DNA of 64,000 nucleotides from Borreliella andersonii (GTDB lineage Bacteria; Spirochaetota; Spirochaetia; Borreliales; Borreliaceae), in contig NZ_CP132457.1 of the NCBI RefSeq assembly GCF_032595875.1, positions 744,001-808,000 of the forward strand, in the 5' to 3' direction. How positions within the stretch are numbered: the stretch's first letter is position 1; every line of letters begins with the position of its first letter. The translations under genes were made by a program, and so were the position numbers. The notes below the pieces were generated by a model that worked only from the letters and a program-made list of their open reading frames with translations, was not told the origin of the DNA and did not search any database. Positions 36,231 to 44,619 of this stretch are shown piece by piece.

Positions 36231-37862
36231 TTGATAACTGTAAGTAATTTGGAAGTTGCATTTGGAGAGAGAGTTTTATTCAAAGATGTAAATATTAAAT
36301 TTTCTCCTGGAAATTGCTATGGAATAATTGGTGCTAATGGGGCAGGAAAAAGCACTTTTTTGAAAGTGTTAGCGGGAACAATTGAAGCTGGTAAGGGTGA
36401 AATATCTATTCCTAAAAGTCAAAGAATAGCAGCTCTTGAACAAGATCAATTTGCTTATGATGCATATAAGGTTATCGATACTGTTATTATGGGTCACAAA
36501 AGACTTTATTCTGTTCAAAAAGAAAAAGATGAAATTTATAGCAAACTTGATTTTACTGATGAGGATGGAATTAGAGCTGGGGAGCTTGAAGCAGAATTTT
36601 CAGAGCTTGGAGGATACGAGGCTGAATCTGGTGCGGCGGTTCTTCTTAAGGGCCTTGGAATAGATGAGGCAATTCATAATAATTTAATGGGTGATATTGA
36701 AGGGGCTTTAAAAGTTAGAGTTCTTTTAGCTCAAGCGCTTTTTGGTGATCCTGATATATTACTTCTTGATGAGCCTACCAATAACCTTGATCTGCAATCT
36801 ATTAAATGGTTAGAAGAGTTTTTAATTAATTTTGAAAATACAGTTATTGTTGTATCTCACGATAGACATTTTTTAAATCAAGTTTGTACTCATATTGTTG
36901 ATATTGATTATGGTAAAATTCAAATGTATCTTGGAAATTATGATTTTTGGTATGAAACAAGTCAGATTTTAAACAAGCAGCTAAAAGATGCTAAAAAGCG
37001 ATCTGAAGATAAAATTGCTGAACTTAAGACATTTATTCAAAGATTCTCTAGTAATGCATCTAAATCTAGGCAAGCAACATCAAGGAAAAAGTTGATTGAA
37101 AAAATAAGGGTTGAAGATTTGAAACCCTCTTCAAGGAAGTTTCCTTATGTTAATTTCAAAAGCGAAAGGGAGCTTGGAAAGAATGTTCTTACAATTAAAA
37201 ATTTAATAAAAGAATTTGAAGGGAATTTAATTTTAAATAAATTTAGCATTATTATTGAATCTCAGCAAAAGATTGTTTTTTTGGGAAATCCCATGTTTGC
37301 AACTTTTTTGTTTGATATTATTACAAATGAAGATAGAAATTATAAAGGTCATTATGAATGGGGATCTACTGTTAATTTTTCATATTTTAATAAAGATAAT
37401 GGGAAATACTTTGATTTGGATTTAAATTTGGTTGATTGGCTACGTCAGTATTCAAAAGAACAAGATGAAACTTATATTAGAGGATTTTTAGGTCGGATGC
37501 TTTTCAGTCAAGATGAAGCTTTAAAGAAGGTAAATGTTCTTTCAGGGGGAGAAAAGGTAAGATGCATGCTTGCTAAGGCTATGCTTAGTGGAGCTAATGT
37601 TTTAATACTGGACCAGCCCACAAATCACTTAGATCTTGAGGCGATTACATCTTTAAATGCTGGACTTAAAGAGTTTAAAGGAGTTGTTCTTTTTACATCA
37701 CACGATCATCAATTTATAGATACTGTTGCTAATAGGATTATCGAGTTTACTCCAAAAGGGATAATTGATCGATATATGACTTTTTCTGAGTATGTTGATG
37801 ATGCTAAGATCAGAGATCTGAGAAATAGTCTTTATGGCAATAATGCTGGGTTTAGGCTTTAG
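36231..37862 (+). CDS. ABC-F family ATPase (YbiT-like) with one degenerate ATP site
   Basis: Soluble twin-ATPase protein of 543 residues; ABC-F proteins act on ribosomes. I place the start at TTG 36231 (LITVSNLEVAFGERVL), preceded by AGGCAGGG; the upstream extension to 36165 does not look coding. NBD1 has an intact Walker A (GANGAGKST, near 37-45) and Walker B (LLLDEPTNNLD), but its signature is MGDIEG rather than LSGGE. NBD2 has an intact signature (LSGGEKVR), but its Walker A is GNPMFATF with no lysine and its Walker B ends DQPTNHLD, with Gln for the catalytic Glu. Length and the NBD1 signature region resemble E. coli YbiT. Confidence 0.9.
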   Translation: MITVSNLEVAFGERVLFKDVNIKFSPGNCYGIIGANGAGKSTFLKVLAGTIEAGKGEISIPKSQRIAALEQDQFAYDAYKVIDTVIMGHKRLYSVQKEKDEIYSKLDFTDEDGIRAGELEAEFSELGGYEAESGAAVLLKGLGIDEAIHNNLMGDIEGALKVRVLLAQALFGDPDILLLDEPTNNLDLQSIKWLEEFLINFENTVIVVSHDRHFLNQVCTHIVDIDYGKIQMYLGNYDFWYETSQILNKQLKDAKKRSEDKIAELKTFIQRFSSNASKSRQATSRKKLIEKIRVEDLKPSSRKFPYVNFKSERELGKNVLTIKNLIKEFEGNLILNKFSIIIESQQKIVFLGNPMFATFLFDIITNEDRNYKGHYEWGSTVNFSYFNKDNGKYFDLDLNLVDWLRQYSKEQDETYIRGFLGRMLFSQDEALKKVNVLSGGEKVRCMLAKAMLSGANVLILDQPTNHLDLEAITSLNAGLKEFKGVVLFTSHDHQFIDTVANRIIEFTPKGIIDRYMTFSEYVDDAKIRDLRNSLYGNNAGFRL

Positions 37863-37896
37863 TAACAGGTTTTAGAAACTCAAAAGGGTTTTTATT

Positions 37897-39597
37897 TTGA
37901 GAGGTCTATTTTTCATATTTGTGTTTTCAGCTTCTTTTTTAAGGCTTTATTCTGGTGTTAATTTATATTTTCAAAAAGCCTTAACTGGCAAAGTTACGGG
38001 CAATCCAATTATTGATGAAAAACGTGATACTATTACGGTTTTAACAAAAGATAGATGGCTTATTACTTATACAATGTCATTTGAAAAAAAATATTCTTAT
38101 AGACTAAATAGAACGCCATATCCTTTTCTTTTGAAAGATTTTGATAATGGGTATTATGTTATTACAGTTAGAAATGAAGTTCAAAAGATCAGAAGAGGAA
38201 AACTTGTTTGGAAGTATAAGCTTGATTTTTCACCTTTGAACGCCCCTGCTATAGGGAATGCTAGCATTTTAGTTCCTCTTGTTAATGAAAAGGTTGTTTC
38301 TATTGATTTAAATAGCGGGAAAAAAATGTTTGAAGTTAACATAGGAGGCAGGCCCGCTACTTCTCCTGTAGTTTTTGATAATGGTGATTTTTGTATTGCA
38401 AGTGAAAATGATGAAATATTTTTGTTTGATTCTTTGGGCAGTAAGAAATGGTTTTCCAGGCTAGTTGCTTTTCCTTTTTTGCTGATGATAAATACAAGAA
38501 AAGAGATAGTTGTTGGGCATAATTCAGGACATATTGTTGCTTATGGGAGAGATTTTGGTGAAGTTGTCGGTTCTATTAAGTTGAATTTCCCTATTAATTT
38601 TTTGTTTGAAAAGTTTAATGGTGAGTATGTCGCAATTTCAAGTGTTGGTATGCTTTTTGATTTGAGTAGAAATTTTAAGCTTAAATTTAAAAGAAAAATG
38701 GACTTTGAGATTGAGAAAGCTGTTCTTTATAATAATAAAAATCTTTTAATTTCAACCAAATCAAATGGAATTTTGTTTTTTGAAGAGGATTTTGATATAT
38801 CTTTTTCGGATGCTAAGCTTAAGAGCTTAGCAGGACTTAGTGCTAATTCAGGCATTATTGTCTTAGGTGGAGATGATTGGGTTCTTAGTACTTATTATTA
38901 CGAATACGACGAAGAGCTTGATGTTAATGTTTGGAACCATTTTGGAGGCAATAAGTATAATCAAAGCAGAATAGATTTAAAAGAAGAACGTTTTGTAGAT
39001 TATGATAAAAATTATTTACTTCTGGAAGAAATCCTTAATTCTAATTATAGTGATGCTGCTTATAATAAATTTTTAGAGATTTTGGATTTTCTTGTAGCTA
39101 AACATGGAAATTTTCCCACAAAATATTTAAATTTATATGAAAAAGCTTTTAATGTGTGGCTTTTGCCAGAAAAGAGGTTTGATAGAATTGCTTCAAGAGG
39201 CAAGCTTTATAGATATTTTGTATATGTTAATGATGAGGCTTCAATTAAGAGTTTTATTAATTTGGCAATTAGAGAGAGAGATATTAATAATATAGTTACC
39301 ATAGTCCAAACTATTACTAAATTTGAAAGTTATTATGGGCAAGATTGTATTATATACAATTACATCCAAAATATAGTGCTAAATTATCAAGGTAATTTAG
39401 AAATAGCTTATTCTGTGATTTTAAATTTGAGAAATATAATTTTAAATTCAACAGCCGAACTTCTTAAACTTTGTAAGCATAAGTATATAAAGTTATTAAT
39501 GTTTATGAGGCGGCAAAATTTTTCTGAAAATATTAACAAGTACATTAATGAAATTATTTCAAGTATCCAAGATATTTCAATTATGCAAGAGAATTAG
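37897..39597 (+). CDS. Exported beta-propeller (PQQ-like repeat) protein, function unknown
   Basis: Protein of 566 residues with a TTG start. The N-terminus is a signal peptide (about residues 1-20, FFIFVFSASFLRLYSG). From about 30 to 350 it has repeated strand units of PQQ/WD-like type: KLVWKYKLDFSPLNAPAIG, NSGKKMFEVNIGGRPATSP and LGSKKWFSRLVAFPF, in the typical pattern 'G-K-x-x-W/F ... P-x-x'. The C-terminal 200 residues are helical. It resembles BamB-like or quinoprotein-type propellers in shape only. It is probably a periplasmic protein, transcribed between the ABC-F gene and the P83/100 antigen gene. Confidence 0.7.
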   Translation: MRGLFFIFVFSASFLRLYSGVNLYFQKALTGKVTGNPIIDEKRDTITVLTKDRWLITYTMSFEKKYSYRLNRTPYPFLLKDFDNGYYVITVRNEVQKIRRGKLVWKYKLDFSPLNAPAIGNASILVPLVNEKVVSIDLNSGKKMFEVNIGGRPATSPVVFDNGDFCIASENDEIFLFDSLGSKKWFSRLVAFPFLLMINTRKEIVVGHNSGHIVAYGRDFGEVVGSIKLNFPINFLFEKFNGEYVAISSVGMLFDLSRNFKLKFKRKMDFEIEKAVLYNNKNLLISTKSNGILFFEEDFDISFSDAKLKSLAGLSANSGIIVLGGDDWVLSTYYYEYDEELDVNVWNHFGGNKYNQSRIDLKEERFVDYDKNYLLLEEILNSNYSDAAYNKFLEILDFLVAKHGNFPTKYLNLYEKAFNVWLLPEKRFDRIASRGKLYRYFVYVNDEASIKSFINLAIRERDINNIVTIVQTITKFESYYGQDCIIYNYIQNIVLNYQGNLEIAYSVILNLRNIILNSTAELLKLCKHKYIKLLMFMRRQNFSENINKYINEIISSIQDISIMQEN

Positions 39598-39602
39598 TTG
39601 TT

Positions 39603-39630
39603 TTGTATATAAATTCGATTGTGTTAAAAT
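39603..39630 (+). promoter_or_regulatory. Possible promoter for the P83/100 gene
   Basis: TTGTAT (39603-39608), a 16-base spacer and TAAAAT (39625-39630) lie 66 bases before the start. A second TATAAT box (39668-39673) is closer to the gene but has no matching -35 at normal spacing. Confidence 0.35.
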
Positions 39631-39695
39631 TAGGTTTAAATTGGTGAATTTAGTTGGTAAGGTAGATTATAATTAAATATAGGAGAATTTCTTTT

Positions 39696-41777
39696 ATGAA
39701 AAAAATGTTACTAATCTTTAGTTTTTTTCTTATTTTCTTGAATGGATTTCCCCTTAATGCAAGGGAAGTTGATAAGGAAAAATTAAAGGATTTTGTTAAT
39801 ATGGACCTTGAGTTTGTAAATTATAAAGGTCCTTATGATACTACAAATACATATGAACAAATAGTGGGTATTGGGGAGTTTTTAGCAAGACCGTTGACCA
39901 ATTCCAATAGCAACTCAAGTTATTATGGTAAATATTTTATTAATAGATTTATTGATGATCAAGATAAAAAATCAAGTGTTGATGTTTTTTCTATTGGCAG
40001 TAAGTCAGAGCTTGATAGTATATTGAATTTAAGAAGAATTCTTACAGGCTATTTAATAAAGTCTTTCGATTATGACAGGTCTAGTGCAGAATTAATTGCT
40101 AAGGTTATTACAATATATAATGCTGTTTATAGAGGGGATTTGGATTATTATAAAGGGTTTTATATTGAGGCTTCTTTGAAGTTTTTAACTAAAGAAAATG
40201 CAGGTCTTTCTAGGGTTTACAGTCAGTGGGCTGGAAAGACACAAATATTTATCCCCCTTAAAAAGGATATTCTGTCTGGAAATATTGAGTCTGACATTGA
40301 TATTGACAGTTTGGTTACAGATAAAGTGGTAATAGCTCTTTTAAGTGAAAATGAAGCAGGTGTTAACTTTGTAAGAGATATTACAGATATTCAAGGTGAA
40401 ACTCATAAGGCAGATCAAGATAAAATTGATATTGAGTTAGACAATATTCATGAAAGTGATTCCAACATAACAGAAACTATTGAAAATTTAAGGGATCAGC
40501 TTGAAAAAGCTACAGATGAGGAGCATAAAAAAGAGATTGAAAGTCGGGTTGATGCTAAAAAGAAGCAAAAGGAAGAGCTAGATAAGAAGGTAATCGATCT
40601 TAATAAAGCTCAGCAAAAATTAGACTCTGCTGAAGATAATTTAGATGTTCAAAGAGATACTGTTAGAGAGAAAATTCAAGAGGATATTAACGAGATTAAT
40701 AAGGAAAAGAATTTACCAAAACCTGGTGATTTAAGTTCTCCTAAAGTTGATAAGCAGTTGCAAATAAAGGAGAGTCTAGAAGATTTGCAGGAGCAGCTTA
40801 AAGAAACTGTTGATGAAAATCAAAAAAGAGAAATTGAAAAGCAAATTGAAATCAAAAAAAGTGATGAAGAGTTTTTAAAAAGTAAAGTTGATAAGACCTT
40901 AGATTTTGATCGAGAATTAAATTCTAAAGCTTTTGGCAAAGAAAAAAGTAAAGTCAAGGAAGAAAAAATAATCAAAGGTAAATCACAGGAAGGCTTAGGC
41001 GATTCGAATGAAGATGAAAATCTTATGATGTCAGAAGATCAAAAACTTGAAGATAAAAAATTAGATAGTGAAAAAGAATTTAAACCTGTTTCTGAGGAAG
41101 AAAAATTAGATAAGATTTCCAAGTCTAGTAACAATATTGGTGAATTATTACCATTAGATAAACTTTCTTATAATGACATTGATTTAAAAGAGAAGGCCGA
41201 TAATAAAGACGCTAATTTGAAAAAGACCGAGCCTCAGGTTAAAGACCAAGCTATTTCTTTGAATAAGGATTTGACCAATATGCCTATAGATTCCAGTAGT
41301 CCTGTATTTTTAGAGGTTATTGATCCAATTACAAATTTAGGAACTCTTCAACTTATTGATTTAAATACTGGTGTTAGGCTTAAAGAAAGTACTCAACAAG
41401 GCATTCAGCGGTACGGAATTTATGAACGTGAAAAAGATTTGGTTGTTATTAAAATGGATTCAGGAAAAGCTAAACTTCAGATACTTAATAAGCTTGAAAA
41501 TTTAAAAGTGTTATCAGAGTCTAGTTTTGAGATTAATAAAAATTCATCTCTTTATGTTGACTCTAATATGATTTTAGTAGCTGTTAGGGATAAAAAGAGT
41601 AGTAATGATTGGAGATTGGCTAAATTTTCTCCTAAAAATTTAGATGAATTTATTCTTTCAGAGAATAAAATTATGCCTTTTACTAGCTTTTCTGTGAGAA
41701 AAAATTTAATTTATTTGCAAGATGAGTTTAAAAACTTAGTTATTTTAGATTTAAATACTTTAAAGAAAGTTAAATAA
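39696..41777 (+). CDS. P83/100 immunodominant antigen
   Basis: Protein of 693 residues with ribosome site AGGAG and a signal peptide (about residues 1-22, ending near NA-RE). It is the Lyme Borrelia P83/100 antigen (BB0744), a serodiagnostic protein of unknown function associated with the cell envelope. The N-terminal globular part (about 25-235) is followed by a highly charged coiled-coil region (about 245-420) and a variable Lys/Glu/Asp linker. A conserved beta-rich C-terminal domain (about 535-693) contains FLEVIDPITNLGTLQLIDL. Two related coiled-coil modules start near 261 (ENLRDQLEKATDEEHKKEIE) and 359 (EDLQEQLKETVDENQKREIE). The central linker differs clearly from the B31 form I recall. 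Confidence 0.93.
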   Translation: MKKMLLIFSFFLIFLNGFPLNAREVDKEKLKDFVNMDLEFVNYKGPYDTTNTYEQIVGIGEFLARPLTNSNSNSSYYGKYFINRFIDDQDKKSSVDVFSIGSKSELDSILNLRRILTGYLIKSFDYDRSSAELIAKVITIYNAVYRGDLDYYKGFYIEASLKFLTKENAGLSRVYSQWAGKTQIFIPLKKDILSGNIESDIDIDSLVTDKVVIALLSENEAGVNFVRDITDIQGETHKADQDKIDIELDNIHESDSNITETIENLRDQLEKATDEEHKKEIESRVDAKKKQKEELDKKVIDLNKAQQKLDSAEDNLDVQRDTVREKIQEDINEINKEKNLPKPGDLSSPKVDKQLQIKESLEDLQEQLKETVDENQKREIEKQIEIKKSDEEFLKSKVDKTLDFDRELNSKAFGKEKSKVKEEKIIKGKSQEGLGDSNEDENLMMSEDQKLEDKKLDSEKEFKPVSEEEKLDKISKSSNNIGELLPLDKLSYNDIDLKEKADNKDANLKKTEPQVKDQAISLNKDLTNMPIDSSSPVFLEVIDPITNLGTLQLIDLNTGVRLKESTQQGIQRYGIYEREKDLVVIKMDSGKAKLQILNKLENLKVLSESSFEINKNSSLYVDSNMILVAVRDKKSSNDWRLAKFSPKNLDEFILSENKIMPFTSFSVRKNLIYLQDEFKNLVILDLNTLKKVK

Positions 41778-41820
41778 CTTTACAGTTGAATTAAATTTGA
41801 GCAACTTGTTGAAAAACTAA

Positions 41821-41850
41821 AAAAGCTAAAAACCTTTGTTTTTAGCTTTT
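41821..41850. terminator. Shared terminator between P83/100 and the tRNA-Arg/Pro unit
   Basis: AAAAGCTAAAAAC (41821-41833) and GTTTTTAGCTTTT (41838-41850) form a perfect 13-bp stem with loop CTTT. The stem ends are A/T tracts on both strands, so it can stop transcription from either side: the plus-strand antigen gene and the minus-strand tRNAs. Confidence 0.85.
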
Positions 41851-41860
41851 AACGTTTTTT

Positions 41861-41932
41861 CGGGATGGTGGGATTCGAACTCACGATCCCCTGCTCCCAA
41901 AGCAGGTGCCTTAGCCACTAGGCCACATCCCG
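41861..41932 (-). tRNA. tRNA-Pro (anticodon TGG)
   Basis: A 72-base cloverleaf on the minus strand. The acceptor stem CGGGATG/CATCCCG pairs fully. The anticodon arm CTGCT-TTGGGAG-CAG carries TGG in the loop, and the T-arm has GTTCGAATC. The CCA end is not encoded. It follows tRNA-Arg by 8 bases in the same orientation and precedes a strong terminator. Confidence 0.96.
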
Positions 41933-41940
41933 AATGAAGC

Positions 41941-42013
41941 GCACCAATTAGGACTCGAACCTAAAACCTACAGATTAGAAGTCTGTTGCTCTATCCAATT
42001 GAGCTATTGGTGC
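41941..42013 (-). tRNA. tRNA-Arg (anticodon TCT)
   Basis: A 73-base cloverleaf on the minus strand. The acceptor stem GCACCAA/TTGGTGC pairs fully. The anticodon arm ACAGA-CTTCTAA-TCTGT gives anticodon TCT for AGA/AGG codons, which dominate arginine usage in this AT-rich genome. The T-arm has GTTCGAGTC. CCA is not encoded. First gene of a two-tRNA unit with its own promoter. Confidence 0.96.
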
Positions 42014-42032
42014 ATTTTAAATCCCAATGATG

Positions 42033-42061
42033 AGTATATCATTTTGAAAAATCCTTGTCAA
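42033..42061 (-). promoter_or_regulatory. Strong sigma-70 promoter for tRNA-Arg/tRNA-Pro
   Basis: Read on the minus strand: TTGACA (42056-42061), exactly 17 bases, then TATACT (42033-42038). The predicted start of transcription, near 42026, is about a dozen bases before the tRNA-Arg 5' end. The -35 box matches consensus fully and the -10 box matches at five of six positions. Confidence 0.85.
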
Positions 42062-42118
42062 CGAAGTTTAAATATCACCTTTACTTTGTATATTATTTAT
42101 TTTTGTTTTGTGTTTGTA

Positions 42119-42754
42119 ATGTTTTATAATTTTTTTATGATTAATCTTGATTTGATTGTTGATGAAACTTTGTTTAGATATCCTGATGTTAAACCTTTTT
42201 TAAATTATAAAAACAATTATGAACTTTTAATAATGGTGATTTTAAGTGCAAGAACAACAGATAATTTGGTGAATAAAATTTCTCCATACCTTTTTGAAAG
42301 GTACGAGAATTTTGAAAGTTTATCAAGAGCAAATGTGAGGGATGTTGAAAAATTAATTTATAAGACTGGTTTTTATTCAATGAAAGCTAAAAATATCGTA
42401 AATTGCTCTATTGATATTTTGGAAAAATTTAATGGTGTTATTCCAAATAATATTTTTGACCTTGTTAAGCTACCTGGAGTAGGTCGGAAAACAGCAAATG
42501 TTATTCTTGGATCTGTTTACAATAAACCCGCAATTATTGTAGATACTCATTTTAGCAGAGTTATTAGAAGACATGCACTTTCTTTGGAAAATTCTCCTAT
42601 TAAGATTGAGTTAGACCTAAAAAGAAAAATAAAGCCTTGTAAGCAGTATAGATTTTCTATGGCTATCAATAAGCATGCAAGAGAAATTTGTACTTCTAGA
42701 AGTGTAAGTTGTGATAATTGTTTTTTGGAAAAATTTGCTCCAAGAGTTTGTTAA
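42119..42754 (+). CDS. nth: Endonuclease III-type DNA glycosylase
   Basis: Base-excision repair enzyme for oxidised pyrimidines, 211 residues from ATG 42119; ATG 42137 is an alternative and neither has a clear ribosome site. The frame is open further upstream, but that part overlaps tRNA-Arg and its promoter and is not coding. The helix-hairpin-helix LPGVGRKTANVIL (near 118-130) contains the catalytic Lys, and IIVDTHFSRVIRR (near 140) the catalytic Asp. The C-terminal iron-sulfur cysteines are C-x6-C-x2-C and then a cysteine 9 residues later at the very end, not the usual x5. Whether the cluster forms is therefore uncertain. Confidence 0.92.
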   Translation: MFYNFFMINLDLIVDETLFRYPDVKPFLNYKNNYELLIMVILSARTTDNLVNKISPYLFERYENFESLSRANVRDVEKLIYKTGFYSMKAKNIVNCSIDILEKFNGVIPNNIFDLVKLPGVGRKTANVILGSVYNKPAIIVDTHFSRVIRRHALSLENSPIKIELDLKRKIKPCKQYRFSMAINKHAREICTSRSVSCDNCFLEKFAPRVC

Positions 42755-42772
42755 TTTTTTATTTAAGTTTAT

Positions 42773-43633
42773 TTAAGATGAAATTAAATGTTTCATTTTT
42801 TTTCTCAGCTGAAAATTTATAATTGCTAGTATTATGTTTATACCTATTAATATAAGTAAGGGATTGATCCATATCCATAGATATTTATTGCCCATTTGCA
42901 TATAGTTGAGTAGTTCTCCAAGGCTGGGATATAGATTTTTATCTTGTTTTTGTAAAAAACTTACTACTTCAAAAGTAGTAAGACTTCTTCCCATTTGTAA
43001 TGGAATTATAGATGATATTGATGAGAATACTTCTGGAAAAATATGATGCAATATTATTCGCATTTTGCTTGCTCCCATAGCTTCACTGGCTTTAATATAA
43101 TCTAAATTTTTTATTATTAACGTATTGTTTCTTGCAATAAAAGCAAATCTGATCCATCCATGAATCAATGCTAATAATGTTGCTGTTTGAAGCATATTGT
43201 AAGTTTCTTGTTTTAAAAAGTAATAAAAGACTAAAGACACAATGTAAAAAAAAGGTAATGTTTGCAATGTTTCGATTGGTTTTGAAATTAGCATGCAGAT
43301 TTCAAAACCAAACATGCCAATTATTGTTCCAATAAAGATTCCAATCATTGCAGAAATTGTTGCATAGCTTAGTGAAAGTAGAATAGAGTTTCTGGTTGCA
43401 ATTATTAATCTTGCCATAATATCTCTTCCCATTTTGTCGATTCCTAGTGGATTGTCTTTTGTGGGCGGCATAGGTACATTTTTATTAGGTTTTAAATAGA
43501 CTTTATTTGGATCTTTTTTATAGATTGCAATTTTTGAATTTTCATTAACCAGTGACGGAGTAATAATTAGTAATACAATAAATAGTTGAAAGAGTACAAT
43601 ATAAATTTTTTTTATTATTGTATCTGGTTTCAT
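42773..43633 (-). CDS. ABC transporter permease, OppC/DppC-like
   Basis: Inner-membrane permease of 286 residues. A first helix (about 10-28) is followed by the OppC-type start of the transport domain, NPLGIDKMGRDIMARLI (near 62-78), then about five further helices. The EAA loop that docks the ATPase is present: ASEAMGASKMRIILHHIFPE (near 181). It overlaps the upstream OppB-like gene by one base. No ATP-binding or substrate-binding gene is next to it, so it must share those subunits with another locus or be a reduced system. Peptide specificity is inferred from family only. Confidence 0.85.
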   Translation of the reverse strand: MKPDTIIKKIYIVLFQLFIVLLIITPSLVNENSKIAIYKKDPNKVYLKPNKNVPMPPTKDNPLGIDKMGRDIMARLIIATRNSILLSLSYATISAMIGIFIGTIIGMFGFEICMLISKPIETLQTLPFFYIVSLVFYYFLKQETYNMLQTATLLALIHGWIRFAFIARNNTLIIKNLDYIKASEAMGASKMRIILHHIFPEVFSSISSIIPLQMGRSLTTFEVVSFLQKQDKNLYPSLGELLNYMQMGNKYLWIWINPLLILIGINIILAIINFQLRKKMKHLISS

Positions 43634-44613
43634 TAGCTTAAAGTGTCCTTATATGGGTTAATTTTGTAAATTAGTATATCTGTTATTATATTTGGAATAA
43701 GCATAATGAAAACACCAATAAAAATCAAATCTTTAGAAATAGCATAATCGTTGAATTTCAAAGCATTTAAATATAAGGCTCCAATTCCATCAATTTCAAA
43801 CATTGATTCAATCATTGATGCTCCAAAAAAAGCAGTTGTAAGAATAGGTCTCATGTTTGTGAGCAGTGGTGTTATTGATGGAATTAATGCATGTTTTAAG
43901 ATTATTTGCAATTTATTTATTCCTCTTGATTTTGCAGCTTTTATGTAAAATTCTGATAAAGTTTTGTCAAGGGATTGTTTAAAAATTACAGAATTAAATA
44001 TGAAGAATGAAAAAAACCATGCAAATCCACCTATTATTAAATTTTTTGGATTTAAATTAAGGTAATATATTAAAGACAATATTAAAAATACTGTTAAATT
44101 TCTTGGCATGGAATGGAGTAATAGCATTAAATATTCTAGAATATTATTTATCAGGTTATTTTTTATGTAAATTTTCCAAATTATAATAAGGACTATTGCT
44201 GCAATATAAGAGAGTAAAGCACCTGGAATTGAGACTTTTAAAGTATTGAATATTTTTTGAAAAATTATTTTAGTAGTTGGCTTTCCTTTACTCAGGAGAG
44301 AGTATCGATGATCTCCCCACAGTATTCCTTCATTTTTTGTTTTGTACATTATATATGAATTGCCGGCTATATGCTTTAAAAAGCAATCTTTTTTTAATCT
44401 TGATTTGGGGTTAAAGTCATGTATCAGAGTGTATCTTTCTATACTTTTATATACTCCAATGTATTGTAAGTAATTTTTTAGGACGTTTGTTTTAACAAAA
44501 GGAGTATACTGGCGTTCATTTGAAAAAAAATTTACTAATGATACGCAAAAAAATGATGCACAAATTAAATTGATTAGTAAATATATTGCATTTTTTAAGA
44601 TAAATATTTTCAA
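43633..44613 (-). CDS. ABC transporter permease, OppB/DppB-like
   Basis: Inner-membrane permease of 326 residues. The first helix (about 8-29) is followed by a periplasmic loop of about 80 residues, then five helices. The EAA-type loop appears as YIKAAKSRGINKLQIILKHA (near 222). The C-terminal half contains the typical TTAFFGASMIESMFEIDGIGALYLNAL (given here in two parts: TTAFFGASMIESM and FEIDGIGALYLNAL). It is partnered with the overlapping OppC-like gene. The usual conserved N-terminal OppB segment is poorly matched, so this pair is diverged from the main oligopeptide transporter. Confidence 0.82.
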   Translation of the reverse strand: MKIFILKNAIYLLINLICASFFCVSLVNFFSNERQYTPFVKTNVLKNYLQYIGVYKSIERYTLIHDFNPKSRLKKDCFLKHIAGNSYIMYKTKNEGILWGDHRYSLLSKGKPTTKIIFQKIFNTLKVSIPGALLSYIAAIVLIIIWKIYIKNNLINNILEYLMLLLHSMPRNLTVFLILSLIYYLNLNPKNLIIGGFAWFFSFFIFNSVIFKQSLDKTLSEFYIKAAKSRGINKLQIILKHALIPSITPLLTNMRPILTTAFFGASMIESMFEIDGIGALYLNALKFNDYAISKDLIFIGVFIMLIPNIITDILIYKINPYKDTLS

Positions 44614-44619
44614 TAAAGA

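Noticed and set aside
41999-42118. Upstream extension of the nth frame
   Set aside because: It overlaps tRNA-Arg and its promoter and does not resemble the family; the gene is started at 42119.
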